A stretch of DNA of 64,000 nucleotides from Candidatus Thiodiazotropha endoloripes (GCF_001708965.1 NZ_LVJW01000003.1:1364001-1428000), one strand, 5' to 3'. Positions 7,776-17,632 are shown, numbered from the stretch's first letter. A program made the numbers and translations. The notes: generated from the letters alone by a model not told the origin.

Positions 7776-9710
7776 ATGTTTCTCAAAATAACAGTAGCCG
7801 GACTGCTGACAGCGTCGATGATGATCTCCACATCGGCACTGGCAGGATCAGATTCTGAAACTGATCAGGAGGATAGTGGATATGAAGAGAAAGAAGATAT
7901 TCATGAGCATCAGTGTGAATACAACTACCACAACAAACTACAGATCCTCCACAGTTCAGATAATGAGTCCTCATTCCAGGACCCAAACACCTTAGAGGAG
8001 AAGATTCTTAACTACTCCACGATAGCCAAAGGATTGAAGCGCGTGGCGAAGCAGGAGTGTACTCCCTCTTTATACCTGACTGCCGGTGATCATACCTTGC
8101 CGGGACCTTTCTATCAGGCATCGACTGAAGCCTTTGGTGAACCAGGTCTGGGTGATATCTTGATCTACAATGCGATGGGGTTGGCTGCCAATGGGATCGG
8201 TAACCACGAGTTTGATGGTGGTATCAATGAGTTTGCCGAGATGATCAATATGGCACGCTACCCCTTCATAGCCGTCAATCTGGATTTCAGCCAGGTCGTG
8301 GTGGCAGATGGCACACCAGAGATTGAGATCGGTAAGGATGCTAAGCGTTGTGCCAAGAGTCGGGGAAAGGTAGTAAAAAGCTGCTGGGTGAAACGTGGTG
8401 AGCACAAAATCGGATTGATTGGTCGGGCTCCGGCTGACTTCTTCAATGTGATTGAGGATCCGATCAATACACTGCCTGGACTCGATTTCGTTGGTGGTCG
8501 TGATGCAAACAACCAACCACTGATCTCTGCTGTTGGTCAGGTTCTCGAACAGGTTGAACTGTTGGAGTCCAAGGGTATCAACCGCATTATCCTGCTTGAC
8601 CATGCTCAGGATTTCACCGCGGATCCCCTCTCAGCCAGTGCCCTGCGGGGTATAGATATTATTGTGGCGGCCGGATCCACCGGATTCATGGCCCGACCAG
8701 TCGCTGATGGCCCATACAATCTGCTACGTCCGGAGGACACTGCTGAAGCAGACTACCCGACCTGGCGTGTCGACAGTGAAGGTGAGACTGTACTGGTGAT
8801 CAACAGTGATCAGCAATACCGCTACCTAGGCAATCTGATTGTAACCTTCAATAAATCAGGCCATATTGCCGATGTGGATATGCGCAGTGGACCTGTAGCG
8901 ACCAACGAAGCAGGCGTAGAGGCCCTTAAGATGGAACTGGGTGCACGCAGACTCGGACCAAAGAAGAGAGTGGTAGGCATCTATGATGCCATCCGGGATA
9001 CCACCATCATCCAGGACGCCTTCTTTGTCGTAGGCAGCACGGATTATCCGTTGAATGGTTTTCGTGCCGATGTTCGTACTCGTGAGACCAATCTGGGCCT
9101 CCTGGCTGCTGACTCCACAATCTGGGGAGCTCAACAGAACGGCTTCCCGACTGTTGATATCGCCCTGAAGAACGGTGGTGGTATCCGCGATACCATTCAG
9201 GGACCAACCATCATCCGCTTGGCAGTGGAAGCCGCACTTGCCTTCGATAATACCCTCACAGTGCTGCAAATGAGTGGGGATCAGGTGTTGGCTGCCATGG
9301 AGAATTCCGTCAGCCGTGCCGATGCCACCGATGGCCGCTTTCCACAGATAGCCGGCATGGTGTTGGAGTTCGATACAGCCAATCCACCACTGGAAGCCTT
9401 GGCCTCTGTCACCACGCCATCCCGTGTGCGTAACCTGACCATCACCAAGCATGACGGTACAGTGGTCAACCTGGTTACCGATGGTGTTGCCGATGCAACT
9501 GCCCTGAGTGACTCCTTTGTGCTGGCCACCAACAGTTTCACTGCAACCGGAGGTGATGGCTATGCCGCATTTCCTGCTTCGGTGGTGCTTGGGGCGACCA
9601 GCATTGGAGAGCAGCAGATTCTGGAGGAGTACATCATCAATGTACTGGGTGGCAATGTGAGTATGATGGATGATGCCACCAATCCACAGCGGGTGATTCG
9701 TCTGCCCTAA
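7776..9710 (+). CDS. Exported 5'-nucleotidase / metallophosphatase
   Basis: The 644-residue protein begins with a signal peptide (MFLKITVAGLLTASMM, likely cleavage after ALA at about residue 23) followed by an acidic linker. The metallophosphoesterase domain (about 50-340) carries LQILHSSDNESS, TAGDHTLPG and GNHEFDGG, metal-ligand motifs of the UshA-like family; the first motif has SSDNE in place of the usual TNDxH, so one metal-ligand position differs from the common consensus. The 5'-nucleotidase C-terminal domain (about 390-610) shows LGLLAADS, LKNGGGIRD and TGGDGYAAF. It probably dephosphorylates nucleotides in the periplasm or outside the cell to recover phosphate and nucleosides. A strong terminator follows directly, so it is monocistronic. 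Confidence 0.92.
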   Translation: MFLKITVAGLLTASMMISTSALAGSDSETDQEDSGYEEKEDIHEHQCEYNYHNKLQILHSSDNESSFQDPNTLEEKILNYSTIAKGLKRVAKQECTPSLYLTAGDHTLPGPFYQASTEAFGEPGLGDILIYNAMGLAANGIGNHEFDGGINEFAEMINMARYPFIAVNLDFSQVVVADGTPEIEIGKDAKRCAKSRGKVVKSCWVKRGEHKIGLIGRAPADFFNVIEDPINTLPGLDFVGGRDANNQPLISAVGQVLEQVELLESKGINRIILLDHAQDFTADPLSASALRGIDIIVAAGSTGFMARPVADGPYNLLRPEDTAEADYPTWRVDSEGETVLVINSDQQYRYLGNLIVTFNKSGHIADVDMRSGPVATNEAGVEALKMELGARRLGPKKRVVGIYDAIRDTTIIQDAFFVVGSTDYPLNGFRADVRTRETNLGLLAADSTIWGAQQNGFPTVDIALKNGGGIRDTIQGPTIIRLAVEAALAFDNTLTVLQMSGDQVLAAMENSVSRADATDGRFPQIAGMVLEFDTANPPLEALASVTTPSRVRNLTITKHDGTVVNLVTDGVADATALSDSFVLATNSFTATGGDGYAAFPASVVLGATSIGEQQILEEYIINVLGGNVSMMDDATNPQRVIRLP

Positions 9711-9733
9711 ATAACGAAGTTATTGAGGAAGAG

Positions 9734-9770
9734 ATCAACCCTGCTGAGTAGAGCAGGGTTGATTTGTTTT
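9734..9770 (+). terminator. Rho-independent terminator of the 5'-nucleotidase gene
   Basis: ATCAACCCTGCT and its perfect reverse complement form a 12-bp stem around GAGTAG, followed by TTGTTTT. It lies 24 bases after the stop codon. Confidence 0.9.
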
Positions 9771-10030
9771 GATGAGGCAAACCTGGGCTGTTATCGTAAT
9801 AAACTCAATGCAGCATTTCCTGTTTTGTTCTCAGTATCTCAATCTAGCTCGACGAAATATTAATTTCAGAGTGTTAACAGGTCCTAGCAGCGCGATGTGT
9901 TTTTTTCCACGACAATCATCGCCTTGTTAACTGTTTCTGACAAGTTTTCGCCCGATAAAAATGGACGCCGACGCCGGTATGATTGGTTCGGTTCAGCATA
10001 TTACTGCAACCCATTGATATCTTCTGAAGG
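9771..10030. other. Intergenic between convergent genes
   Basis: About 260 bases without a gene. It contains AGTGTTAACAGGTCCTAGC at 9870-9888, nearly identical to 6005-6023. Confidence 0.4.
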
Positions 10031-10723
10031 CTATCTGTAACAGGTATTAAACTGGGTGATGTCTCTATCCGCTTTGTTTCTGCAATCTTTTATACGTTTC
10101 AGGCAGGTGTTGGATGATTCTGTCTGTTGTAAACACTGTTTTATCTCTAGCAGAACGAATTCTTCGAATGTGGTTGTTTTTTGTTGAATGGTTCGATTTG
10201 TTTTATTGCTGATATCAAGCGCCCTTGAAATCGTGGCTTCCGCATCTGCCAGTGGAAAAGAGCTCTCCTTATAATGTCCACTACTGAGAAAATATCTAAC
10301 AACAAGCTCATCACCTTCCAGTATCTGTAGCAAGGTATCAGATAGTCCCTCGGTTTCATTTCCATGCCAGATTAGAAATTCAACCTGATTCTGTTGCGAT
10401 TTATAGGCATCTACGGCTACGCCCATTAACTGCAGATCTTTCTGTCGGCTCAGGCTTATCGGTTTATTGTCGTCAATGCGCAGCATGGGTGGATTATTCC
10501 AATCTGCAGGTTCAGAAATGTCCTCAGATAGATTGAATTTAGCCCAAACTTCGCCTCCTTTGGAGATGCGATACAAAGCGAAGCTGTCACCCAGCCCATT
10601 TCTGATGATAGCTATATCAACTGGAGCTATTGACGAACCGATGCTGTTTTTGTCTACCTTCCAATCTGCCTGCGTAATAGAGGAAATGATTAACAAAGGT
10701 AATAATGAAAAGAAGCTTCTCAC
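10031..10723 (-). CDS. Exported protein of unknown function
   Basis: The frame begins at a GTG (10723) with AAAGGAG seven bases upstream, which decides the start. Residues 1-19 are a clear signal peptide (RSFFSLLPLLIISSITQA) giving a mature protein of about 211 residues. I do not recognise the family. The mature part is polar, predicted mixed alpha/beta from about 25 to 160, and ends in a helical region with four cysteines (KQCLQ, NTCLK, KDCRN, NTCYR) spaced about 8-14 residues apart, suggesting two disulfides in the periplasm. It is monocistronic. Nothing in the context indicates a role. Confidence 0.75.
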   Translation of the reverse strand: MRSFFSLLPLLIISSITQADWKVDKNSIGSSIAPVDIAIIRNGLGDSFALYRISKGGEVWAKFNLSEDISEPADWNNPPMLRIDDNKPISLSRQKDLQLMGVAVDAYKSQQNQVEFLIWHGNETEGLSDTLLQILEGDELVVRYFLSSGHYKESSFPLADAEATISRALDISNKTNRTIQQKTTTFEEFVLLEIKQCLQQTESSNTCLKRIKDCRNKADRDITQFNTCYR

Positions 10724-11307
10724 TTGATACTCCTTTGGCTAGGTAATTAGTGACTTCATATCCGATCTTAATTGTTTTGATGAATGAAGGTTTTTATATT
10801 TTATTTACATTAATTTTTAATCTTATCGGTATTCTTATAATTCAAACGTAAAAACAGGAGTTGATGCTCTTATTCTTTAGTATAAGTCACGATTCTGGAT
10901 GTTAACTGGCCACAATCTGTGGTTCAGGACTATTTTGGAATGAGCAGGTTGTCACAGGGTCTCTGCTGCGACTCTCTATCAATAAGCTTTGAACTGAAGT
11001 TGATAGATTGCTTAAAGATCGTGTTGTTTAGAGGGATTTAATGGTTTTTCAGTCTATTGATTTGCTGGTCATATAGACTTCGGTCTCTAAACTCCCGCTG
11101 CCACTGTCTAACAAGAAATCCCTGACCGCTTGAGACTGATAAATCAACTAAGTCGATTTCCAAGTAGGTCGTTCTGAGGTGTATTGGGTGGAATGGAGCA
11201 TCGGCTATTCGGCAAAATGGTGGCCAGAAACCAAGAAGGGATCAAGCTGGGTTGATGGTTGTGAATCCTGCCTAAAAGCTAAAAGAAGGTTGCTTCGGAA
11301 ATAAAAA
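10724..11307. other. Long intergenic region, no gene seen
   Basis: About 580 bases, very AT-rich near 10780-10860, where the promoter of the exported protein gene should lie. No convincing coding frame or RNA structure was recognised. Confidence 0.45.
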
Positions 11308-11335
11308 AAGCACTTAGGTTTAAACCTAAGTGCTT
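11308..11335 (-). terminator. Terminator downstream of tRNA-Asn
   Basis: A 28-base perfect palindrome, AAGCACTTAGG followed by TTTAAA and the complement, with a T run on the minus-strand side and TTGTTTT on the plus side. It begins eight bases after the tRNA 3' end and could work in both directions. Confidence 0.88.
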
Positions 11336-11343
11336 GTTTTAAT

Positions 11344-11419
11344 TGGCTCCCCGGGACAGGCTCGAACTGCCGACCTAGTGATTAACAGTCACCCGCTCTA
11401 CCGACTGAGCTACCGGGGA
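11344..11419 (-). tRNA. tRNA-Asn (GTT)
   Basis: Minus-strand cloverleaf of 76 bases with encoded CCA: acceptor TCCCCGG pairing with CCGGGGA, D-arm AGCTCAGTCGGTAGAGC, anticodon loop CTGTTAA with GTT, and T-arm GGCAGTTCGAGCCTGTC. A terminator follows. Confidence 0.97.
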
Positions 11420-11489
11420 ATTGTTCAAGAGGGGCGCATAATAATGAGACTGAGCCCTAGCGTCAATAGTTTCTCGATAAAAAGTACAA

Positions 11490-12053
11490 TCAATGAACAC
11501 ATTTAAGGGGGCTATCCCCAGCACCTCGCTCAGAAATGCGAATACGGCCCACGTTATTCACAATCAATGCCTTAGGCTCGATTCGCTCCTTTGGATCACA
11601 GAAGGAGAGAGTCAGGTTGTAGCCGCTTGGGCGACCATCCCCATGGTAGATCACTCGTTTACGGTGCTCGCTTGATTGGATCGTCAGCTCTGAATGTTCA
11701 GGTAGTAGGTATTTCGCCAGGATCGGCTCGTCAGATCCCAGAACCCCGTCCCGTCTGCTGTCTTCGAAGATGATCAGTCCATCACTCCAGATCGCTTCCT
11801 CCCTGCAGCGCTCCCCACTTGAGGTCGGGCAGATGATGATATGCTGTTCCTGCTGTATGGCCAGGCTTCTGGCCAGGTAGAAGTGACTTAGAAACCCGTT
11901 GAGGCTGGATGATTGCTCGTTCCTTATGGAGAGGGTTGCCAGAGATGGGACGCCGAGTGCGATGAGTATGGTGAGCACCAGCAGGGCTACCATCATTTCA
12001 ACCAGGGTTAAGCCGCAATTTCGATACGGACAGGCAAGAGACGAAGATGTCAT
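11490..12053 (-). CDS. Type IV pilin-like pseudopilin, FimT/GspH family
   Basis: The 187-residue protein has a short basic leader, then the prepilin peptidase site CG-LTLVEMM (cleavage after Gly14, Glu at mature position 5), followed by the hydrophobic helix VALLVLTILIALGVPSLA that anchors and polymerises pilins. The rest is the GspH/FimT-type globular domain with SLAIQQEQHIIICPT and a late cysteine pair. Such minor pseudopilins prime assembly of type IV pili or type II secretion pseudopili. Other pilus genes are not adjacent, so it stands alone, between tRNA-Asn and the aminotransferase gene. Confidence 0.9.
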   Translation of the reverse strand: MTSSSLACPYRNCGLTLVEMMVALLVLTILIALGVPSLATLSIRNEQSSSLNGFLSHFYLARSLAIQQEQHIIICPTSSGERCREEAIWSDGLIIFEDSRRDGVLGSDEPILAKYLLPEHSELTIQSSEHRKRVIYHGDGRPSGYNLTLSFCDPKERIEPKALIVNNVGRIRISERGAGDSPLKCVH

Positions 12054-12142
12054 GGGACTCCCTCCTTGGAGTAGCTGTGATGCGCATCCTGCGCCCGTTG
12101 TGTTTCAGGCCGGATCGATGATCCGGCGGCTAAGCAAGCTTG

Positions 12143-13330
12143 TTAGCCTTTGAGTACGCCTTCGATGCGATCCAGCGCCTGTTCCAGCTTATCCTGGCCG
12201 GTCGCGATGGAGATACGCACATGGCCGGCAAGACCGAATGCGCTACCGGGCACCAGCGCGACTCCGGCTTCTGAAATCAGGTATTCAGAGAGCTCCAGGT
12301 CGTTGCTCACCCCATCGATGCCGGCCAGGGCCTGTTCGACTTTGGGAAAGCAGTAGAAGGTACCGTCACTCGGCAGGCAGTCGATGCCGGGCATGCTGTT
12401 GAGCCGTTCCACCACATAATCGTGCCGCTCCTTGAAAGCGGTCAGCATCTCGGCGATACAGGCCTGAGGGCCCTCCAGTGCTGCCTGGGCCGCCACTTGT
12501 GAGATGGAAGTGGGGTTGGAGGTGCTCTGGGACTGGATCTTTTTCATCGCCTTGATGATCTCAGCCGGTCCACCCGCATAACCGATACGCCAGCCGGTCA
12601 TGGAGTAGGCTTTGGATACGCCATTGAGTACCAGGGTGCGATCCTTCAGCTCCGGGCAGGCATTCAGAATGTTGACGAAGCTGTTGCCGGGCCAGAGGAT
12701 ATGTTCATACATGTCATCGGTGGCGATGATGATGCGTGGATGCTCCTTGAGTACCTCACCCAGGGCAGCCAGCTCCTCTTTGGTGTAAGCCATGCCGGTG
12801 GGGTTGGAGGGGCTATTGATCACAAACAGCTTGGTCTTGTCGGTGATGGCTGCGGCCAGCTGCTGGGCGGTGATCTTGAAATTCTGCGCCGCACCGGCCG
12901 AGACCAGTACCGGAACACCACCGGCCAGGATCGACATATCCGGATAGGATACCCAGTAGGGGGCCGGGATAATCACCTCATCACCCGGATCGAGAATCGC
13001 CTGGGCCAGGTTGTAAAAGCTCTGCTTGCCACCACAGGAGACCAGAATCTGATCCATGGCGTACTCAAAGCCGTTGTCCCGCTGGAATTTGTCGATGATC
13101 GCCTGTTTCAGGCCTGGCGTGCCGTCCACGGCGGTATATTTGGTGAAACCATCGTTGATCGCCTCAACGGCGGCCTTCTTGATATGGTCGGGGGTGTCGA
13201 AATCGGGTTCACCTGCGCCCAGTCCAATCACATCCTTGCCGGCGGCGCGCATCTCTGCTGCACGGGCTGTGACTGCTAGAGTCGGTGAGGGTTTAACGGC
13301 TTTTACGCGGCTTGATAGTTGTGAATTCAT
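12143..13330 (-). CDS. Aspartate/aromatic aminotransferase (PLP, class I)
   Basis: This fold-type I PLP enzyme converts aspartate plus 2-oxoglutarate to oxaloacetate plus glutamate or a related pair. It shows GAGEPDFDTP, the PLP-stacking region YWVSYPDM, INSPSNPTG, the PLP phosphate/ring contacts ATDDMYEHI, and the Schiff-base lysine in NGVSKAYSMTGWRIGY. The start at 13330 (MNSQLSSRVKAV) is the usual N-terminus of the family; an ATG ten codons upstream adds residues not normally present. Length 395 residues is typical. It is divergent from uvrB. Confidence 0.93.
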   Translation of the reverse strand: MNSQLSSRVKAVKPSPTLAVTARAAEMRAAGKDVIGLGAGEPDFDTPDHIKKAAVEAINDGFTKYTAVDGTPGLKQAIIDKFQRDNGFEYAMDQILVSCGGKQSFYNLAQAILDPGDEVIIPAPYWVSYPDMSILAGGVPVLVSAGAAQNFKITAQQLAAAITDKTKLFVINSPSNPTGMAYTKEELAALGEVLKEHPRIIIATDDMYEHILWPGNSFVNILNACPELKDRTLVLNGVSKAYSMTGWRIGYAGGPAEIIKAMKKIQSQSTSNPTSISQVAAQAALEGPQACIAEMLTAFKERHDYVVERLNSMPGIDCLPSDGTFYCFPKVEQALAGIDGVSNDLELSEYLISEAGVALVPGSAFGLAGHVRISIATGQDKLEQALDRIEGVLKG

Positions 13331-13493
13331 GGCGGTTATTGATCCCAGCTGCTCAAACATCAGCCCAATGGATGACCATTGGATTTGTTAATGAAGGACA
13401 TCCATTATGCCCTCAACCCGGTCGATAGAGGTAGTATGATTTCGATGTCCGGATGCCATAATAGCCAATTAATTGACGATGAAGAATCCCTAA

Positions 13494-15500
13494 ATGAGTA
13501 AAGCGTTTAATTTAAGCTCAAAATTCTCTCCCTCAGGGGACCAGCCTGCGGCGATCGAAAAGTTGGTGGAGGGGCTGGGAGACGGTGAAGCCGGGATGAC
13601 CCTGCTGGGTGTGACCGGCTCGGGGAAGACCTTCAGCGTCGCTAATGTGATACAGCAGGTGCAGCGACCAACCCTGGTGCTGGCGCCCAACAAGACGCTG
13701 GCGGCCCAGCTGTACGGAGAGTTCAAGGAGTTCTTTCCCGATAACGCGGTGGAGTATTTCGTCTCCTACTACGACTACTATCAGCCGGAGGCCTATGTTC
13801 CTGCCTCCGATACCTTCATCGAGAAGGATGCCTCGATCAACGACCATATCGAGCAGATGCGGTTGTCGGCAACCAAGGCGCTGCTTGAGCGGGAAGACAC
13901 CATCATCGTCGCTACAGTCTCGTCGATCTACGGACTTGGCGACCCCCGCTCCTATCTTGGCATGATGCTGCATCTGAGTCGTGGCGAACTGATCGATCAA
14001 CGGGCCATTCTGCGTCGCCTGGCTGAGCTGCAGTACAAGCGCAATGATGTGGAGCTGCACCGGGCGACCTTCCGGGTCAGAGGGGAGGTGATCGATATCT
14101 ACCCGGCGGAATCGGATGCCGAAGCGGTACGGGTTGAGCTGTTCGATGACGAGATCGAGCAGATCTCGGTATTCGATCCCCTGACCGGTGAGGTACTGCG
14201 CAAGGTGCCACGATATTCGATCTTTCCCAAGAGCCACTATGTGACACCCAGGGAGACCCTGTTGGAGGCGGTGGATCAGATCAAGGTTGAACTGAAAGAG
14301 CGGCTGGCCCAGCTTGAGTCGGCGCATAAACTGGTGGAAGCCCAGCGCCTGGGACAGCGCACCCGTTTCGATATCGAAATGATCACCGAGCTGGGCTACT
14401 GCTCCGGGATCGAAAACTACTCCCGTTATCTGTCCGGACGGTCCGCCGGTGAGCCACCGCCAACTCTGTTCGACTACCTCCCCGATAACTCGCTGCTGGT
14501 GGTGGATGAGAGTCATGTCACCATCCCGCAGCTCGGCGGTATGTTCCGTGGCGACCGCTCGCGCAAGGAGACCCTGGTGGAGTACGGCTTTCGCCTGCCG
14601 TCCGCCTTGGACAATCGCCCCTTGAAGTTCGAGGAATTCGAGCACCGTGCGCCGCAGACCATCTATGTCAGCGCCACACCCAGGGAGTATGAGATCAACC
14701 GCTCCGGCGCCATCATCGAACAGGTGGTCAGACCGACAGGGCTGGTCGATCCGGAAGTCGAGGTGCGTCCGGCGAGCAGTCAGGTGGATGATCTGTTATC
14801 GGAGATCCGGCTGCGGGTCGCGCAGAAGGAGCGGGTGCTGGTGACCACACTGACCAAGCGCATGGCGGAGGATCTGACCGACTACCTGGGGGATCATGAT
14901 GTACGGGTGCGCTATCTGCACTCCGACATCGACACCGTGGAACGGGTGGAGATCATTCGTGATCTTCGTTTGGGTGAGTTCGATGTGCTGGTGGGTATCA
15001 ACCTGCTGCGGGAGGGACTGGATATGCCGGAGGTCTCGCTGGTGGCGATACTGGATGCGGACAAGGAGGGCTTTTTACGCTCCGAAGGTTCTCTGATCCA
15101 GACCATCGGCAGAGCGGCCCGAAATGCCAATGGCAAAGCGATTCTCTATGCCGACCAGGTGACCGGTTCGATGCGTCGGGCAATCGATGAGACGGAGCGG
15201 CGCCGCGCCAAGCAGCAGCAGTATAACGAGGCCAACGGCATCACTCCTCAAACCATTCTCAAATCCATTGCCGATATCATGGAGGGTGCCTATCCCGGTG
15301 CGCAGATGAACGCCAAAGGCTATGCAAAAGTGGCGGATCAGGAGGCGGAGTATGCTCAGCTGACCCCCAAACAGATGGCGAAACGGGTGCAGCAGCTGGA
15401 GGAACAGATGTATCGGCATGCCCAGGATCTGGAGTTCGAGGAGGCGGCCGGGATCCGGGATCAGATCAAGAATCTTCAGCAGAAAGGGCTGATTGCCTGA
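13494..15500 (+). CDS. uvrB: Excinuclease ABC subunit B
   Basis: UvrB, 668 residues, is the DNA-damage-verification helicase-like subunit of nucleotide excision repair, receiving damaged DNA from UvrA and recruiting UvrC. Visible: [11 protein letters not shown] (Q motif), Walker [11 protein letters not shown], the beta-hairpin [12 protein letters not shown] that clamps DNA, DESH motif II ([11 protein letters not shown]), motif V and VI ([26 protein letters not shown]), and the C-terminal UVR domain ([20 protein letters not shown]) that binds UvrC. It appears complete and monocistronic. Long antisense open frames across it are codon-bias shadows. Confidence 0.98.
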   Translation: MSKAFNLSSKFSPSGDQPAAIEKLVEGLGDGEAGMTLLGVTGSGKTFSVANVIQQVQRPTLVLAPNKTLAAQLYGEFKEFFPDNAVEYFVSYYDYYQPEAYVPASDTFIEKDASINDHIEQMRLSATKALLEREDTIIVATVSSIYGLGDPRSYLGMMLHLSRGELIDQRAILRRLAELQYKRNDVELHRATFRVRGEVIDIYPAESDAEAVRVELFDDEIEQISVFDPLTGEVLRKVPRYSIFPKSHYVTPRETLLEAVDQIKVELKERLAQLESAHKLVEAQRLGQRTRFDIEMITELGYCSGIENYSRYLSGRSAGEPPPTLFDYLPDNSLLVVDESHVTIPQLGGMFRGDRSRKETLVEYGFRLPSALDNRPLKFEEFEHRAPQTIYVSATPREYEINRSGAIIEQVVRPTGLVDPEVEVRPASSQVDDLLSEIRLRVAQKERVLVTTLTKRMAEDLTDYLGDHDVRVRYLHSDIDTVERVEIIRDLRLGEFDVLVGINLLREGLDMPEVSLVAILDADKEGFLRSEGSLIQTIGRAARNANGKAILYADQVTGSMRRAIDETERRRAKQQQYNEANGITPQTILKSIADIMEGAYPGAQMNAKGYAKVADQEAEYAQLTPKQMAKRVQQLEEQMYRHAQDLEFEEAAGIRDQIKNLQQKGLIA

Positions 15501-15750
15501 CAATTTCCATACCTGGAATTGGCCGATGGTGACTTTTCAGCCGATACCCCAATCATCATCGACTGGGGAGATAATCCATTCTTCAAAGAGTAGTTGGTGT
15601 TGAGGCGCTAGCTAGGCTATCGAATTAATAATACTTACAATTGATATATTTTTTATAGATAGTTTGCGAAAGCCTTTAAAAATTCAGGTGTTATTCTAGA
15701 ATAGAATGAATCTAAACTATATTTAGCACTGGCGTGACCCAAGGTCGACA

Positions 15751-16404
15751 ATGGCAGATATTGAGGCAATGCTCCACGATATAGAGGCGGAGGCGAACTA
15801 CGCATGTCGCATGACTGGCCGTAGTACGCTTAACGACCATGTTCTCGATGCGATGAGCCGGGTCCCCCGGCAGCGTTTCGTCAGAAAGAACTTCCGCTCC
15901 CATGCCTATGACAACAGCCCATTGCCGATCGGCAAGGGACAGACAATTTCCCAACCCTTTATCGTTGCCCTGATGACCGACCTGGTTGCTCCCAAAAGGG
16001 ATGACAAGGTATTGGAAGTGGGCACCGGTTCCGGTTACCAGACCGCTGTTCTGGCTGAGATGGTCGATCAACTCTATACCATCGAGATCATTCCAAAACT
16101 GGCAGAGCGATCCCAGCGACTGCTCGAGAAGCAGGGATACAACAACATCAATTATCGAGTTGGCAACGGCTATTTCGGTTGGCCTGAAGAGGCGCCTTTC
16201 GATGCCATCATGGTGACAGCGGCAGCGGAAGAGATTCCCCAACCACTGATCGATCAGCTGGCCCCGGGCGGACGCCTGGTTTTGCCGGTCGGCAAGCGCC
16301 ACTACACCCAGGATTTGATGTTGCTGCAAAAAGATCATTCAGGAGAGGTCCATACTTCAAACCTGCTCCCGGTTACTTTTGTACCCTTGACCGGTGAGCG
16401 TTAG
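15751..16404 (+). CDS. pcm: Protein-L-isoaspartate O-methyltransferase
   Basis: The 217-residue class I SAM-dependent methyltransferase repairs isoaspartyl damage in aged proteins. It shows the family pattern VPRQRFV, NSPLPIGKGQTISQPFIVA (substrate-binding region), and the SAM motif VLEVGTGSGYQTAVLAEM, then TIEIIPKLAERS and PEEAPFDAIMVTAAAEEIP, ending in a typical LVLPVG region. The length matches the family. Upstream is an AT-rich 250-base spacer after uvrB; tRNA-Val follows 70 bases downstream. Confidence 0.95.
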   Translation: MADIEAMLHDIEAEANYACRMTGRSTLNDHVLDAMSRVPRQRFVRKNFRSHAYDNSPLPIGKGQTISQPFIVALMTDLVAPKRDDKVLEVGTGSGYQTAVLAEMVDQLYTIEIIPKLAERSQRLLEKQGYNNINYRVGNGYFGWPEEAPFDAIMVTAAAEEIPQPLIDQLAPGGRLVLPVGKRHYTQDLMLLQKDHSGEVHTSNLLPVTFVPLTGER

Positions 16405-16477
16405 TCAGATCTCAATTCAGTTGTTGTGTTGGAGCTTGCAATCTCTATATGGCTGCCTGTATGATTCGCCTCTTTCC

Positions 16478-16554
<77 letters not shown>

Positions 16555-16560
16555 AATCCT

Positions 16561-16597
16561 AAAAAAGCGCCCAGACTCTCTCCTGGGCGCTTTTTTT
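16561..16597 (+). terminator. Terminator downstream of tRNA-Val
   Basis: AAAGCGCCCAG and CTGGGCGCTTT form an 11-bp stem around ACTCTCTC, followed by a seven-T run. Confidence 0.92.
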
Positions 16598-16851
16598 ATT
16601 GGACCTGATTCCAGGCTGATGGCGATCCGTTTCTCACTTGATTTCTTGAGCTCTGTTTCGCACTGAAGGGAGAAACCAAAATCGTGCAATCTCATCACGT
16701 TTCCCCAATGGCGGTCTCGATATCTCAGATAGCGCCCTCGCTAAGTCTTTGTAGTCATTAGATTACTTATTTAGAAATTAAAACCCTACTGAATGTCGAT
16801 ATATTTTACACGGGGTTCAATTTGTGTGATGTAAGTTGTTGATTCTTCGTG
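16598..16851. other. Intergenic, no gene seen
   Basis: Spacer between the tRNA-Val terminator and the sigma-54-type promoter; nothing else recognised. An upstream activator site for an enhancer-binding protein would be expected here, but none was identified by eye. Confidence 0.4.
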
Positions 16852-16869
16852 TTGGCACGGGAAGTGCAT
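16852..16869 (+). promoter_or_regulatory. Sigma-54 (-24/-12) promoter of the PEP-CTERM gene
   Basis: TTGGCACG followed by GGAA and GTGCAT matches the RpoN consensus TTGGCACG-N4-TTGCW at all positions but one, with the required GG and GC pairs exactly ten bases apart. It lies 55 bases before the start codon at 16925. PEP-CTERM genes in some proteobacteria are known to use RpoN with the PrsK/PrsR two-component system, which makes the match more credible. Confidence 0.75.
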
Positions 16870-16924
16870 ATACTCATGCAACAGGGTTATTACCCTCAAT
16901 TAGTTTAAAAGCTTGGGAGCTATC

Positions 16925-17575
16925 ATGAAGAAGTTGTTTGGTCTGTTTTTAGCTGCATGTCTCGGTATTTCGACAAATGCCAGTGCACTCATTATTAATA
17001 ATGGTTCTTACACCACCGTCAATGATCTGGACTGGTTGGATCTTACCTTCACTGAGAACCGGACAGTAGAGCAGGCACTGCTGGAAAATCCTGATTACAC
17101 ACTCGCTACTGCCAGTCAGTTCTGGTCCATGTGGTCTGAGTTCGATACTAGCGGCGACAACGTGCTGTTCGGTCAAACCGCTAATTCAGTATCCACAAGC
17201 GGTAATACTGAGATTTTCACCGCTACCGGTTCCAGCTGGTATAACAACCCGTTTTTCTTCCTCTTCGGTATCACCTATGAGGAAACCGTAGGTACCAACA
17301 ACATGCGTGGTTCCTTAGGTTTCGTTGATGATCAAGTGGGTGGCCTCTCTCTCGCCGGTCTGCTGGTTGTCGATAGCAGCACAAACGATAGTGCCTATAT
17401 CAGTGACATGTTCTATAACCCGAACGAAGTGGACGACGATTTCGGCAGCTTCCTGGTCCGAAACCACGAAACTCAACCTCCGGTTTCCAATGTACCAGAG
17501 CCTTCCGCACTGTTGCTGCTGAGCACCGGGCTGATCGGTTTTGGTGTCATGCGCAGACGTCAAGCCAAAAGCTAA
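16925..17575 (+). CDS. PEP-CTERM sorting-domain exported protein
   Basis: The start at 16925 is set by GGGAG ten bases upstream and the signal peptide MKKLFGLFLAACLGISTNASA. The mature protein has about 195 residues with no recognised catalytic motif, rich in Asn, Ser, Thr and aromatic residues; an early YTTVNDLDWLDLTFT stretch is common in PEP-CTERM proteins of this type. The C-terminus is the tripartite sorting signal: VPEPSALLLL, a hydrophobic helix and RRRQAKS. Such proteins are processed by an exosortase and usually end up in extracellular matrix or on the surface; no exosortase gene is in the window. A strong terminator follows. Confidence 0.92.
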   Translation: MKKLFGLFLAACLGISTNASALIINNGSYTTVNDLDWLDLTFTENRTVEQALLENPDYTLATASQFWSMWSEFDTSGDNVLFGQTANSVSTSGNTEIFTATGSSWYNNPFFFLFGITYEETVGTNNMRGSLGFVDDQVGGLSLAGLLVVDSSTNDSAYISDMFYNPNEVDDDFGSFLVRNHETQPPVSNVPEPSALLLLSTGLIGFGVMRRRQAKS

Positions 17576-17598
17576 GAACATCTGAGCAACCCATGCTG

Positions 17599-17632
17599 AA
17601 AAAGCACTCAGGATTATCCTGAGTGCTTTTTT
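17599..17632. terminator. Bidirectional terminator between convergent genes
   Basis: AAAAAGCACTCAGG and its complement form a long stem around ATTAT with T runs on both strands, placed between the PEP-CTERM gene (plus) and the S8 protease gene (minus). Confidence 0.92.

Noticed and set aside
13533-14645. 370-codon antisense frame
   Set aside because: Lies opposite uvrB; composition is that of a GC-biased shadow and no start or domain is recognisable.
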